In this document: one piece after another, positions 10,042 through 21,354 of the stretch
Numbering within the stretch: position 1 is the first letter of the stretch
Layout: each line of letters begins with the position of its first letter
The notes under the pieces: model-generated
Seen by the model: the letters and a program-made list of their open reading frames with translations, nothing else
The model's database searches: none
What the model was told of the DNA's origin: nothing
Translations under genes and position numbers: made by a program
Assembly (NCBI GenBank): GCA_037176725.1
Contig: JAZBRS010000020.1
Location: forward strand, 54,464,001 to 54,528,000
Direction: 5' to 3'
Source of the DNA: Posidonia oceanica
Lineage: Eukaryota; Streptophyta; Magnoliopsida; Alismatales; Posidoniaceae
DNA: 64,000 bases

Positions 10042-11441
10042 TCCGGATCATGTACAGGCATGCAATACTAGCTGTCAGAGAAATAGATGTGCATATCAAA
10101 GCAGATAAGGTAGTTCAAATGTTATAGCTAACAATCACATCACAAAATCCAAGCACATTCAGCTATGTAAAGGGGGGGCTTCGCCTGCACAAGGCGAAGT
10201 TGCAGAAAGGGCATTCTCATCCTTGTCGGCACGGAGTGAGGAAACAAGGGAAAGGGGCTTCATTTGCCCGGAATGAAGTCGCAAAAGGGTTACACTTGCC
10301 CTCGCCCGAGGGAGCAAGTGAGAAGGACCTCGTCTGCCCAGGAGCGAAGTCGCACAGAAATTAGGGACGGTGCCTGACTGTGCAGGCCCGACGGCCTGTG
10401 AGGGGCCCGAAGGTGCCGAGGTTGTCCTGCTACCTCTGAAGTGACGGCCCTATTTTTGACTACTGTCATTCATTCTGAGCTACTGTGTTAACAGTGATAA
10501 GTTGCTCTGAGACTCAGAGACGGTCAACCTGCTGTGACAGGAGTACTGTCCCAGCGCCGAGTTGAGCCTTGCAGAGTGGAAGGAAAAGGGCAAGAGGGAT
10601 GATTTGATAGTCGATAGATGCATGCATGATCTATGTAAAATTTCTATTGCCCTCAGCGTACGGAGTGCTTGATGCCTACTGCAAAGGAAAGGAGCGGTCT
10701 CTGATTCACCAGACTCTACTTGGATTCCTAACTGTTGGTGGCACTCTAGAATGGGTGATGGTTTTAGCATCAAGGTGGGGTGAGGTAAGGACAGGCTTCA
10801 TGCCAAGCTCTCGAGGACCTACACCTATTCTTTTCATTTTTCATTTTTTTCTTTTACTCCCACATAGGCGTGTAGGCTTCCCTATCCCTGGCTTGGAGGT
10901 AATGGACGCCTGGTCTGAGGCAAGGGAGTTGCTACTGGACAGGGGTGGCTAGGCCCTGTGAGATTTGACCCAAGACACGAACTTCGACTCCTCTCCAAGG
11001 TAATTTGGAGGGACAGGGTCACGCTGCTCACCTCTATCTCTAGGGCTTACTTCTATCTTCTCCCTTTCTTTCTTTTTGAGTGCCCAGGCTTAGACATCTA
11101 TACTTCTTTTGGCTCACACTCTCTCACACCCTAGCATTTTATCTCCCTCTAGAGGTGTAAGTCCTAAGGGGGTTTGGACATTTCGTCTGTCCTTACTGGA
11201 TGGTGGCTCCCTCACTGGTTAGGACATCTAAGTAGTGTCAGGTGAGGTAGAGTGCACTCCTACCAGAGCAGGCATGCATCTTCGATTTCATCACCAGGCT
11301 ATGATTGTAAATGCACATAATACACATACATCTCTCTCTTTTTGTTTTTTTATTTTTGCAAAATAAATATGACTAAAATGCATGTGAAAGTAAAATGCAA
11401 GAAGTGGGAGAGTAGGATCTCTGCAAGGTAATGGCGGCAGG
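10042..11441 (-). other. Non-coding region between pol and DUF7745 ORF, with hairpins
   Basis: No coding sequence is supported. Bases 10183-10400 hold several inverted repeats. One is at 10294-10319, with ACTTGC paired to GCAAGT and an inner CCTC/GAGG stem; CTTCAT/ATGAAG is another, at about 10258-10278. Bases 10780-11330 are homologous to 35400-36140 of element 2, including a T-rich tract before CTCCCACATAGG on the plus strand. Its conservation between two decayed elements suggests it is part of the element, perhaps a leader or intron for the downstream ORF, which is inference. Confidence 0.6.
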
Positions 11442-14400
11442 CTACTGGTAGTACTTCTTGAGGTAGCATGCGTTGACCGGTTCTAATTGCTTAACCTAGT
11501 CCATGTCCTCAAGTACTGCTGCACCGCCGAAAAAGACCCGCTTGATCAGAAAAGGGCCACGCCAGTTAGGCCAGAATTTGCCTCAACCGTCTGTGAGGTG
11601 AATGGCTCGAAGGATCATATCCCCTAGATTGAAGCTTCTAGGCCTAACCTTCTTTAGGTATGCTCTGGCCGAACGCTTTTGTTAACACTAAGCATGGTGC
11701 ATGGCCTGCAGCCTATGCTCATCAATCAGATTCAACTGGATGCAGCGGTCTTCGACCCATTCTGCTTCTTCCAGCTCAGCTTCTCGTTGGATCCGCAGTG
11801 AGGGGATCTCTACTTCAACAAGCAGTACTGCATCCATGTTGTACATCAGCGAGTATGGGGTTGCTCTTGTCGAGGTCCGGACTGATGTCCTGTACGCCCA
11901 AAGTGCGTACGGGAGCTTGTCATGCCAATCCTTGTGAATCTATGCCATCTTCTTCAAGATCTTGACAAGATTCTTATTGGCAGATTCTATTGTGCCGTTC
12001 ATCTGTGGCTGATAAGGCGAGGATCGGTGATGTTTGATGTTGAAGCTCTATAGGTAGTCTTCAATCCTCCTGGCTATGAAGTTAGAGCCATTATCAGAGA
12101 TGAGTGCATGTGGGACCCCATATAGGGCTATAATGTTGTTTCTGATAAACTTCTCTGTAGCCGCGGTAGTGACTGTTTTGTAGGAGGCTGCTTCCACCCA
12201 CTTAGTAAAATAGTCGATCACTACCAGAATGTAGCGATGACCGTTGGAGGCCACTAGATGTATGACGCCGATGATGTCAATTCCCCAGGTGGAGAAAGGC
12301 CATGGTGAAGACATGCTGTGCAATTACTGTGGGGGAGCGTGTATGAAGTTCCCATGGATCTGGCAGCTATGGCATCTGCATACAAACTGGCAGCAATCTA
12401 CCTCCATGGTTGACCAAAAGTAGCCTTGGAGCATAATCTTCTTGGCTAGCAACACACTGTTCATGTGAGGGCCGCAGGTCCCTGCATGGACATTGAGCAT
12501 TAGTGTGTCGGCCTCTTCCTTGCCTACGCAGCATAGGAGCATCTGATTGTAAGATCTTCTGTACAAATGTCCTGCTCCTATCATGTACTTTGACGCTAGA
12601 TGCGCCAAAGTCTTTTTGTCTGCTGCTGAGGCGCCAGGTGGGAGGCTGCCAGACTCCAGGAAGACCTTAATATCATGGTACCACGGTAGTTCCGCTGCTG
12701 GATCCACTTCCTCGATGCTCATGCAGTGTGCGGGCTGTTCCACACGAGTGACTGATACGTCCACTGCACAATACTTGGGTATAGAGGGCCAAGATGCTAA
12801 GGTTGCTAGAGCATCTGCATAGGCATTCTTGGCTCTGCTCATAAAGGTAAAGCGGATTTCTCCAAAGTGTTCAATAAGCTTCAATAGGCATTCATGGTAT
12901 GGTATCAGCTTAGGGTCTTTGGTCTTCCAATCACCGTTGACCTGGGAGATGACCAACATCGCATCTCCATGTACATGCAGCTTGCGCACATCATGCTCGA
13001 GTGCGACTTGCAGTCCCAGAATGCAGGCTTCATACTCTGCCTCATTATTGGTGCAAGGGAATGTCATCTTCCTTGCAAATGGGATCAGCTCTCCCTGTGG
13101 CGTTGCTAGGACAACGCCAATGCCTTTGCCTCTTCTATTGACTGCGCCATCGAAGTACAGATGCCACTGTAGTTTGTCCTCAAGATCCTTCTGCTCTGAA
13201 TCCTCCATGGCGAATAGAATGTCTTCATCAGGGAACTGCGTTTGCAGAGACTGATACTCAGGCAGGAGGAAGTCGGCCAAATGATCTGCCATGGCTTGCC
13301 CCTTCAAAGATTTCTGCGTGAGGAAGGTGATGTCATACTAGGACAATAACACCTACCACTTGACGCATTAGCCTACCATGGCCGGCTTCTGAAAAAGGAA
13401 CTTGATGGGGTCATGCCAACATAAGAGCTGGACCAGGTGTGCCATCATGTAGTGCCTTAGCTTCTGCACGGCCCAGACAAGAGACAGGCAGATTTTCTCT
13501 ATAGTGCTATACCTGGCTTCGCAATTAGTAAATTTCTTGCTTAGGTAATAAATGGCACGCTCCTTTCTACCCGTTTCATCATGTTGGCCCAAGACGGCAC
13601 CCATGGAATGCTGCACGGTAGAAAGGTAGAGAATCAAGGGTCTCCCTAGCACAGGAGAAACCAGGACAGGAGGCTTGATCAAGAGCTGCTTGATCTTGTC
13701 AAATGCAATTTGGCACTCCTCGCTCCAGTTGATCTGTGCATTCTTCCTTAGGAGCTTGAAGATCGGTTCGCAAATAGACATGAGCTGTGTGATGAACTGA
13801 CTGATATACTGCGGGCGCCCCAGTAGGCCTCTGACTTCCTTTTCAATCTTGGGGGCTGGCATGTCCACGATAGCTTTGGCCTTGCTCGGGTCCACTTCAA
13901 TTCCCCTCTAGCTGACAATGTAGCCCAACAGCTTGCCAGATGATACCCCGAATACATATTTGCTGGGGTTGAGGCAAAGCTTATACTTCCTCAAGTGATC
14001 AAAGAGCTTCTTGAGGCAGGTGAGGTGATCCTCAGGCTCTCTAGACTTGGCAATTATGTCATCCACGTAAACCTCGACTTCTTGATGCATGAGGTCGTGG
14101 AATAATGCTGTCATGGCCCTCTGATATGTTGCTCTGGCATTCTTAAGCCCAAACGGCATAACTTGGTAGCAGAAGACTCCCCAGGGGCTGATAAATGAAG
14201 TCTTTTCCATGTCTTGTTCTGCCATCCTAATCTGGTTATAGCCGAAGAAGCCGTCCATGAAGGAGAGCATCTTCTGCCCTGCGGTGTTGTCCACCAGGAC
14301 GTCAATGTGTGGCAAAGGGAAGCCATCCTTGGGACTGGCTTTGTTCAAGTCCCTGTAATCAATGCACATGCGGACCTTGCCATCCTTCTTGGGCACTGGC

Positions 14401-14490
14401 ACAACATTGCAAGCCATTCTGGGTAGAGGACGACCTTGAGAAAACTGACGCTGTGCTGCTTCATAATTTCTTCTTTTATTTTGAGCAGCC
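11442..14490 (-). pseudogene. pol of gypsy element 1: RT, RNase H, second RNase H, integrase
   Basis: Read right to left. RT has VPKKDGKVRMCIDYRDLNKA, FMDGFFGYNQI and the catalytic YVDD at 14058-14069. A connection/RNase H segment follows (ORF 13895-13368), whose expected first catalytic Asp is replaced in LYLSTVQHSMGAVL. Next is a second, archaeal-type RNase H (12860-13200) with LYFDGAV, NNEAEYEA, HGDAM and NAYADALA. The integrase has an HHCC-type finger (HAGTCGPH ... CRCHSC) and a DDE core: WGIDIIG, SDNGSNF and NGTIESANK. The C-terminus ends KKYYQ with the stop at 11442-11444. One base is missing near 14411 compared with element 2, which shifts the frame just before VVPVPKKDG. Other breaks are in-frame stops. 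The dual RNase H is typical of Tat. Confidence 0.9.
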
Positions 14491-14491
14491 A

Positions 14492-16207
14492 CTATGGTCG
14501 CCACTTCCGGAGCTTCTGCTTTACCAGCTTAGCATTTGGATCCAGAGGCAGGTTGTGCACTACAATCTCGACATCAAGGCCGACCATGTCTTCATAGCTC
14601 CAGGCAAAGACATCTGCGTATTTCGTAAGGAATGCAATGAATTCTGTTCTAGCCTGGGGTATCAGTTTGGCACTGATGTGGACCTCTTTAACATCTGCTG
14701 CTGTGCCGATATTGACTGCCTCCATCTCTTCTTCGACATGGAGGTTAGGCTCTTCCAAGTCGTCATCATAAGGCTGGAACTCAAGCGATGGTTCATCATT
14801 CTCGTCTATGCCTGTATCATCCTCCTCCTCATTTTCAATGAGTTCCGAGAGGATCTCCTTCTCGAATGTCGAATCTATAATGTCGAAGGAGTGAATATGT
14901 TCCGCCTCTTGATCCTGATGATGCCTCAGGATGGTCACGCTCACCCGAGTATTTCTGTAGGCTTAGTGGGTGACCACTGCTTGGGTGGCCCCTGGTCCTG
15001 CTGACCGGCCTGGCTGTTCTATCTGCTCTGGCACTACTGTCACCGCTGGGACTGCTACCTCTGTTGCTGTCTATGTTGCGACTGCTGCTCTCCCCTCTTC
15101 CACATTCTCAGATGTGCTTGCAGGGAGTGTTGGGGATGGATGACTATTCTCTGGGCGACTGATCTGTGTACTGTCACCAAATGCACTGCTCGTGCGGGGC
15201 ATGCGCTGCTTGAACCATCTAGACCCGCCTCCCGACTGCGGAGTGATCAACTCGTCTAGTCTAGTGGGTGCTGCCTCTGCTTCTTCTTCTAAGACCATGA
15301 TTGAGGGATGGTCTTACTGTAGGGAGGGATCTGTGACCACGGCTTTCCATTTTCTCAACGCTTGGTGCTCGGCAGCATCTTCTGCCAGCACCGCGAGTTG
15401 TTCTTGGAACAGTAGTTCCAAGTCTCCGAGCATGTCATCCACCAGGGCTTCTGCAGTCGCACTCTCCTCGTCATCTGAGGGTGTGTCGACAAAATAGGCA
15501 CGGACGGCCTCTTTAGAGTCCTGCCCGGCAATTCCTTCACCTACAGTGTTGGCTCTGGCTGCTAAACATACCACTACCTAGGGCATCTGCTCTACTGCTG
15601 GCTGGCTGGCTGGCTGACCTCCTGGCTTGGCTGATCGTGGCACTATGCCGATCAGGGATGCATATAGGCCGGCCAGTGCTACGACTGGTGGGTGCGCCGA
15701 CAGGGTCACCGTTGTGGCTGGATGGGAGGCAGAGGTGCTCTTTTGGGGGGCTGACAACTGGGCAGCTGTGCTGGGCGACAAAGCGCCGGCATCCGTGAGT
15801 GATGGTGGTTGTCTCTCTAAAGCAACTGCGGGGGCCCACCATAAGGTTGGATCTACTGAAGCTGACGGCTGTATGGCTGACGGAGCCACCTACCTTGCTT
15901 GTGGTGTTACTGATGAAGTGGGCTGAGTCACGATGTCTCCTGATTCGACTGACTGTGCCACCGGAAAAGGTGACCTCTGTGCTGGTGCGGCTGCGGCCGC
16001 AGGTGGACTGGTGGCTAGTGCCTGAAGGTGTGCTCCAGACTTTGGAGTTGTCGATGTAGCTGTCAAAGGCATTGATGAAGCTATAGAAGGGGAAGAAGCT
16101 GTCATCCCTAACACAAAGCTTGCTGAATCTGCCACTGTATCAGTAGAGGGAAGGGCCAAGCAAACTGACCCGAATGTTGCAGGGTTGGACTGGACCTCTC
16201 TGTTGGT
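14492..16207 (-). pseudogene. Acidic/proline-rich linker between protease and RT, element 1
   Basis: All open pieces (16159-15890, 15889-15578, 15574-15314, 15298-15071, 14944-14492) are in the same frame as protease and gag, separated only by single stops. The part nearest RT is acidic (EEEDDTGIDENDEPSLEFQP) and contains the conserved FAWSYEDMVGLD motif that precedes RT in Tat elements. The rest is A/S/P/T-rich low complexity without a recognised domain. It was part of one continuous gag-pol frame. Confidence 0.75.
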
Positions 16208-17221
16208 CTAAGCTGCTTCCACTGTGCCAGACTGCTCATCATCTGAATAGTAGTCCTCTATGCAGACCCACTCTTCTGTCGACAGTGGGGGGCTCTGGCA
16301 CGGTACTTGCTGGGCTGTGGCTTGGCTCATGTTCGGGTCAAGAACACCTACGCTGACAAAGTTAGTGAATTCCCGAGGGATCACAAGCTTCCAATTCCTT
16401 GAGTGCAGGTGCTCACCGTCATGAGGTTTCCAGTCGTACCCCAGACCTTCAAAATCTCTTCGCTCCTCAGCCGCAATTGGCTCGGTGATCCCTTGGCCAT
16501 GATGCCTGAGTGGCGTTCCCTTCGCGTAGCCCCACCTACGGCAGATGTTCTTGACCATCTGGGAAGGGTTACAATGAACGGCCAGAGAGCTGACACGTTC
16601 AAGATCAGGGATATAGTTAACCAGCTCAAACCGGTTAACACGATGCAAGGTATCAAACGGCTTGGAATCAAACCGAACAATCTGCTGAGATACAGAAGAG
16701 ACCACCTCGACCTGCTCCTTATCAAAGTTTTTCACCATAACAACGACAACGTCGTCGCCCCAGCAGAACTTGATCATACGGTGGAGGGTCGAAGGGATCA
16801 CTTGATGCTTATGCAGCCAAGGGCGCCCAAGCAGGAGATTAAAAGAGGATTTCAAGTCGACGATGTAGAATTCTACATCGAATACGAGTGGGCCAATGGA
16901 AAGGGGAATAACCAGGATCCCCAAAGAGTCATGATGCGTATTGTCAAAAGATGTCATTCCCTTCACGGCTAGTGTGATGTCCTCGGTTTTGAATCCGAGC
17001 TTCAGTGCTGTACGTAGGGGACAGACATTAAGGCCTGACCCATTGTCAACCAGCGACAAGGGAATGCGAAAGCTTTTAAACTGCACCGTAACAAATAGGG
17101 GTTGATTGTGGTTAGTCCCCGCTGGAGGCAGCTCATCACTCGAGAAAGAGATGACCTGTGGCTTCGCGATCATTCCCACCATGTTCTCAATGGCTTGGGA
17201 CACATGGGCAGCCTGGAACAC
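16208..17221 (-). pseudogene. Retropepsin-like protease region of element 1
   Basis: A 337-residue open piece. The aspartic protease core is around PLSLVDNGSGLNVCPL (Asp-Asn-Gly in the active-site loop, as in many Tat proteases), followed by FEKT-like strands, GPLVFDVEFYIVD and the flap/helix motif NLLLGRPWLHKHQVIPSTLH. The C-terminal part includes GYDWKPH and an acidic end (EDYYSDDEQSG). It is in frame with gag upstream (17944-17300, ending at a stop) and with the linker downstream. The homologue is at 41257-42120. Confidence 0.85.
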
Positions 17222-17299
17222 GTGAAGGAAAGCCTCTCGGTGCTCAGCAGAAGTATGGATAAGATCCCAAATAGAGATGTTAGCCTTGACTTTTTTTAG

Positions 17300-20130
17300 C
17301 TAGGCCGTAATATCAGCCGAAGGCTGGTCTTTTTTGAAGGTGGAAGGAGAGCCCTTGGCAGGGGTTTCTACAGTGGTAGGCCCAGAGGGTTGACCTGCCG
17401 TTGGGGATTGGCTTGCTGGTGGAAGCTGGCTTACTAGTGGAGCAGGTTCTGGGCAGCTAGGCCTGCCTGCTGGGGTTGCAGGTTTGTAGACCCTCCCCGA
17501 CTGTGTGACCTTTGCACACATCTCTGCGGCGTAGTCGTATGGGACGCGGTGGGTATCCTTGGTCAGGTTGACTACCAGGGGAGCACGAGCTGCGAGCTCG
17601 AGAGGGGCTACCAGGGTGTTTGCTGGATGGTGGAGGGATAACAGATGCTGCTGGGAAGGCTGTGATGGCTCTGGTTGGGTCCTGGCTTGCAGGCAAATAG
17701 GGGATTGAGCCTCAGGTTGCATGGCGGGCCTCACGGCAACGCTCTCCGGCTTGGCATCCAGTCGGATCATGTGAATTCCCGACTTGGAACTGGCAAGTGC
17801 CGCACGGTAGAGGGAAGAAGGAAAGGGTTCAGAAATATGTTGGATGAGATCAAGGGGGTCCACTACGAACGTAGCAGACCCAGAGGGGAAGATAGAATGT
17901 ACTCCTGAGGTCCCCACGCCTCTCGGGCTAGAATGCTCCGGCAAAGGCTAGTGGACAATGCTAGGGTTGGGGGGTGCTAACCCTAATGCAGGTGAAGATG
18001 CTGATGGAGGTGTGGATGTTGCTGCTGCCTCTTGTGTATTGATTACGATGACCTTTCGGTCAATCAAATCCTGCACAGTGCCCCGTAGAGTGATACAACT
18101 ATTGGTCGAGTGCCCGATGACTCGATGGAAGTTGCAGAATTTATCCGTTTTGTACTACCACGGAAGAGAGTTCAGTGGTGGGCGGACCTTGGGGAGCGTG
18201 AGGAGCGACACAACCTTGGGGAAGACGGCGCTCAGTGGCTCCACTAGTTGAGTGAAGCGACGTTGATGGTGATAAGGCCGTCTTTGCCCTTGGTGCTATC
18301 CTTACCGGACCGGTGTGGCAGGGTAGACCGGTTGGGTGGTGGTGGTGATCTGTGGAGTGGGTGGTGCACTAGGTGCAGGTGTGTAAACTACCTGATTCAT
18401 GTCAGGCTGAGCCACCATGTGAATGGGAGCGGCGGGAGAGTCGACGTATGCCACGGCAGTCCGTGGAGGAACCCTCCTCCTAGGGTTGTTGCTATTGCTG
18501 CCGTTGTTGGTGCTGCTGCTGCTGCCGCTATGGCTGCTGCTGGAGGCGGTGGCCTGCTTGGTGACGGTGGAGGGTTCTGGGAAGTTGCTGCTCCATAAGG
18601 AGCTCTCCATACGAGTGCCAGCTCGAATCTAAGATGCAAAAGTGGTGACTGACCGAATGGCAAGTAGAGCGCTAGTGGATGGCTACGCGCCTCAGATCAC
18701 GATCTCGATAGATTCCTCATCAAAGGGTCTATCGCGAACTTGCAAGGCAAGGGCGCGCCAATGGCTGACGTACTCCCCGAACGGCTCATTGGTTCTATGC
18801 CTGATGGCGACAAGGTCCTCACGCTTAGGGACCAAGTCGAGGTTGAAGGAGTACTGCTCCAGGAACACCCTGTTAAGGTCGTCCCAAGTCTTAATAGTGG
18901 CCATATCAAGTGATGTAAACCACTTGAGGGCCGAGCCAGTGAGACTCTTCTGGAACAGGCGGATCAACAACCTGTCGTCAGCCTGAAGCTGAGCAAGGTC
19001 TCCGCAATACGCCTTCAGGTGAGCGATGGAGCAGCCCCTACCATTATATTTTTCAAAATCCGGGATACGGAATTTTGGTGGGAGCACCGCCTCTGGAAAC
19101 TAACAGAGGTCCTGGAATTGGTAGGACTGGTGGTCCGTGCCCTACACTTGACAAAGTGCTTTCTCCAATACGGCAAACCTGTTGTCGTAGGGATCTGGAT
19201 TAGCTATCGGAGGTGATGGGGCAGCAGGGGTAGGGACTACAAACGCCAAATGGATTGCATCGAGGTGCTCCTCCGGATCCACCATCGCGTCGCCTAGTGG
19301 CGCAACGTGATGACCGGCATATCCATGCGTGGGTGTAATGTGTGCAGTGGGTGCTGTGTATGTTGGGGAAGGAACATGCTGATGCATAGGGTAGGGGTAA
19401 GCATGATGCTGTGCTGTGAGTGGTGCAGAGTGTGGGAGCAGTAGCTGCTGGAATGGCACGGTGCCAAGCAATGAGCTAGGAGGGTACTGCGCTCCAGCCA
19501 GTCCGAGGGGCTGGCCACCAGGTGGTGGAGTGATATGCTATGCAGTGAGTGGTGTGAATGCAGAGGGTAGAGGCTGCGCCCCTATCACCGGAGCAGAGAG
19601 TAGCTGAGGCGATGGCCAGGGTGGCGGTGCAGTAGAGAAAGCCTGGGATGCAGGAGCAGGGTGCAGAGGAAGCCAAAGGGGGAGAGTAGATAGAGCCATG
19701 CCCTAGAAAACCTAAGCAAGCTCCATCAGACACTAGTACTGCACTTCAGGAGGCTCGTCAGTGGGGATGCTGAAGTGCAATGCTGGCAGGGGACCAGATC
19801 CAAGAGGTAAGGACACTGACTGTCCAAGAGGCAGGGATCCTAAAGAAGTGGTCGCCGCAGCGGGGCTAGTGCCATAAATGATATAGCCCTGGGGGTCGAT
19901 AGCAGTCGGTACAGTCTCCAGGATGTGAGTGGTAGTCACCAAGGTGGCCTTGATGATAGGATCCAGAGGGGCATAGGCTTGCCCAAGCCCTACGAGATGC
20001 AGGGGTGTCCCAGACAACAAAGGGTGGAACCCCGGTGTCACAGAAGGGGTCAAAGCGAGAGTCAGAGGGACCAAAGTGGAAAACCCCTCCAGGCAGCATA
20101 AAGCTGGGGCTCACCTACGAACTGGGCCAT
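17300..20130 (-). pseudogene. gag of gypsy element 1
   Basis: Pieces at 20074-19733, 19471-19142, 19087-18692, 18610-18302 and 17944-17300 share one frame and are separated by stops. The retrotransposon gag domain is at 19087-18692 (KFRIPDFEKYNGRGC, ALKWFTSL, DDLNRVFLEQYSFN). Downstream near 18150 a CCHC-like knuckle reads FCNFHRVIGHSTNSC. The N-terminal part is P/A/H-rich. The start is uncertain: an ATG at 20130-20128 begins MAQFVGEPQLYAAW in another frame, so a small indel may separate it from the rest. The element-2 homologue has Gln where this copy has a TAG at 19142-19144. Confidence 0.8.
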
Positions 20131-21334
20131 AACTGACCGAGAGCGAGTGAGAACAGGGCTACGACGAAAAAGTGGAGGACGACACCTAGGGGGAGCTATC
20201 GTCGCAAAGGCGAGTAGCTCTCGGAAGAGGAGGGTCAAGAACAGACGTCACAACAGGGACGTCAGTGAAAGGAAGATCTCAAGCTCCAACTAGGGAACTC
20301 GCTCACTGACCTCTACTACAAACAAAGCAAACAGGCATTAAAACCTAAAGGAAAATGCAAATGTTTAATTGGTGGTATGAATGCACTCATGCAAATGATA
20401 TGCTTTCTAGCATGCTCTCTCTCACCAATCTAGTGTGTCCTAGTAGGTTATCTACTTCGGACTGCCACAAGTGTATGGGTCACCGACTCGGTTAGAAAGT
20501 AAGGCTCCCGTCTAGACCCTGGCTAGAGCTCAGGTATAACGGGTGGTGCGTTAGTGGCCTTGACCCTGCCGAAGCATAAGTTATACCCTCTAGTAGCACC
20601 GACACGACCCTTGACAAGGGGGGCAGACCGACAAGCTCGCCCTATGCCAAAGCAATCGAAGAGAGACCGGGACTGTCCTTCTCAGACTGATAGGTGGACT
20701 CAGGGATGAGAAAATGCATGTCCTTTATGATGATTCATGCAAATGATTAAAAAAAAATTATCTTGCATGTTTTATTAACTCAAAGGGGGTGAATGTGTGT
20801 TGATGTCTCTAGTTGCTCCTAGATTTAATTTTACTTGCTGTTTTTAATTTGCCAAGGGGAAGGAAACAACCAGTCTCTAGTTGTCCTTAGGCCTAAAGCA
20901 AGAGAGGAAGAAAATACCCAAGCATGGCAAGCAAACAACTCACATCACTGCAAAAGGCATGCGCATGGTATGTGTTGGTGTCATGTAACATGATTAGTGA
21001 AAACAAAGACAATCAACACATCAAAAGGTATATATAGGCATGGCATGTGCATAAGTGAAGTGGCATAGCATGCTTGTATAAAATGAAAGCAATCACAAGC
21101 AAAAGGCATGGATTAACGCGATAAATCAAGAAATAATGGCATTTGGATGCTAAGATAAGCAAAAATGCAAGAACTAAAGCAATAATCAAGTGGTTATGGC
21201 AAATAAAATGCTAAACCAAGCAATAGCAGCAAATCAAATGTAATAAATAAACAAGCAATGCAGTTAAATGCTAGGCAGAAAGGTAAGCCACACAAAAAAA
21301 CAGAAAGGCGAAAACGAAAGTCGGAGTCTAACAA
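20131..21334 (-). other. Leader (5' untranslated region) of element 1
   Basis: Non-coding sequence between gag and the PBS. Bases 20960-21250 are A-rich and resemble 60006-60360, the leader fragment beside the right-hand PBS. No conserved ORF is seen. The 20400-20700 part has no close match elsewhere in the window. Confidence 0.7.
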
Positions 21335-21351
21335 CCCCAGTGGAGTCGTCA
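21335..21351 (-). other. Primer-binding site (tRNA-Arg), element 1
   Basis: On the minus strand TGACGACTCCACTGGGG begins three bases after the LTR end CATTCACA. It differs in one base from the complement of the plant tRNA-Arg 3' end as I recall it, and tRNA-Arg is the usual primer of Ogre/Tat elements. Confidence 0.8.
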
Positions 21352-21354
21352 GCC

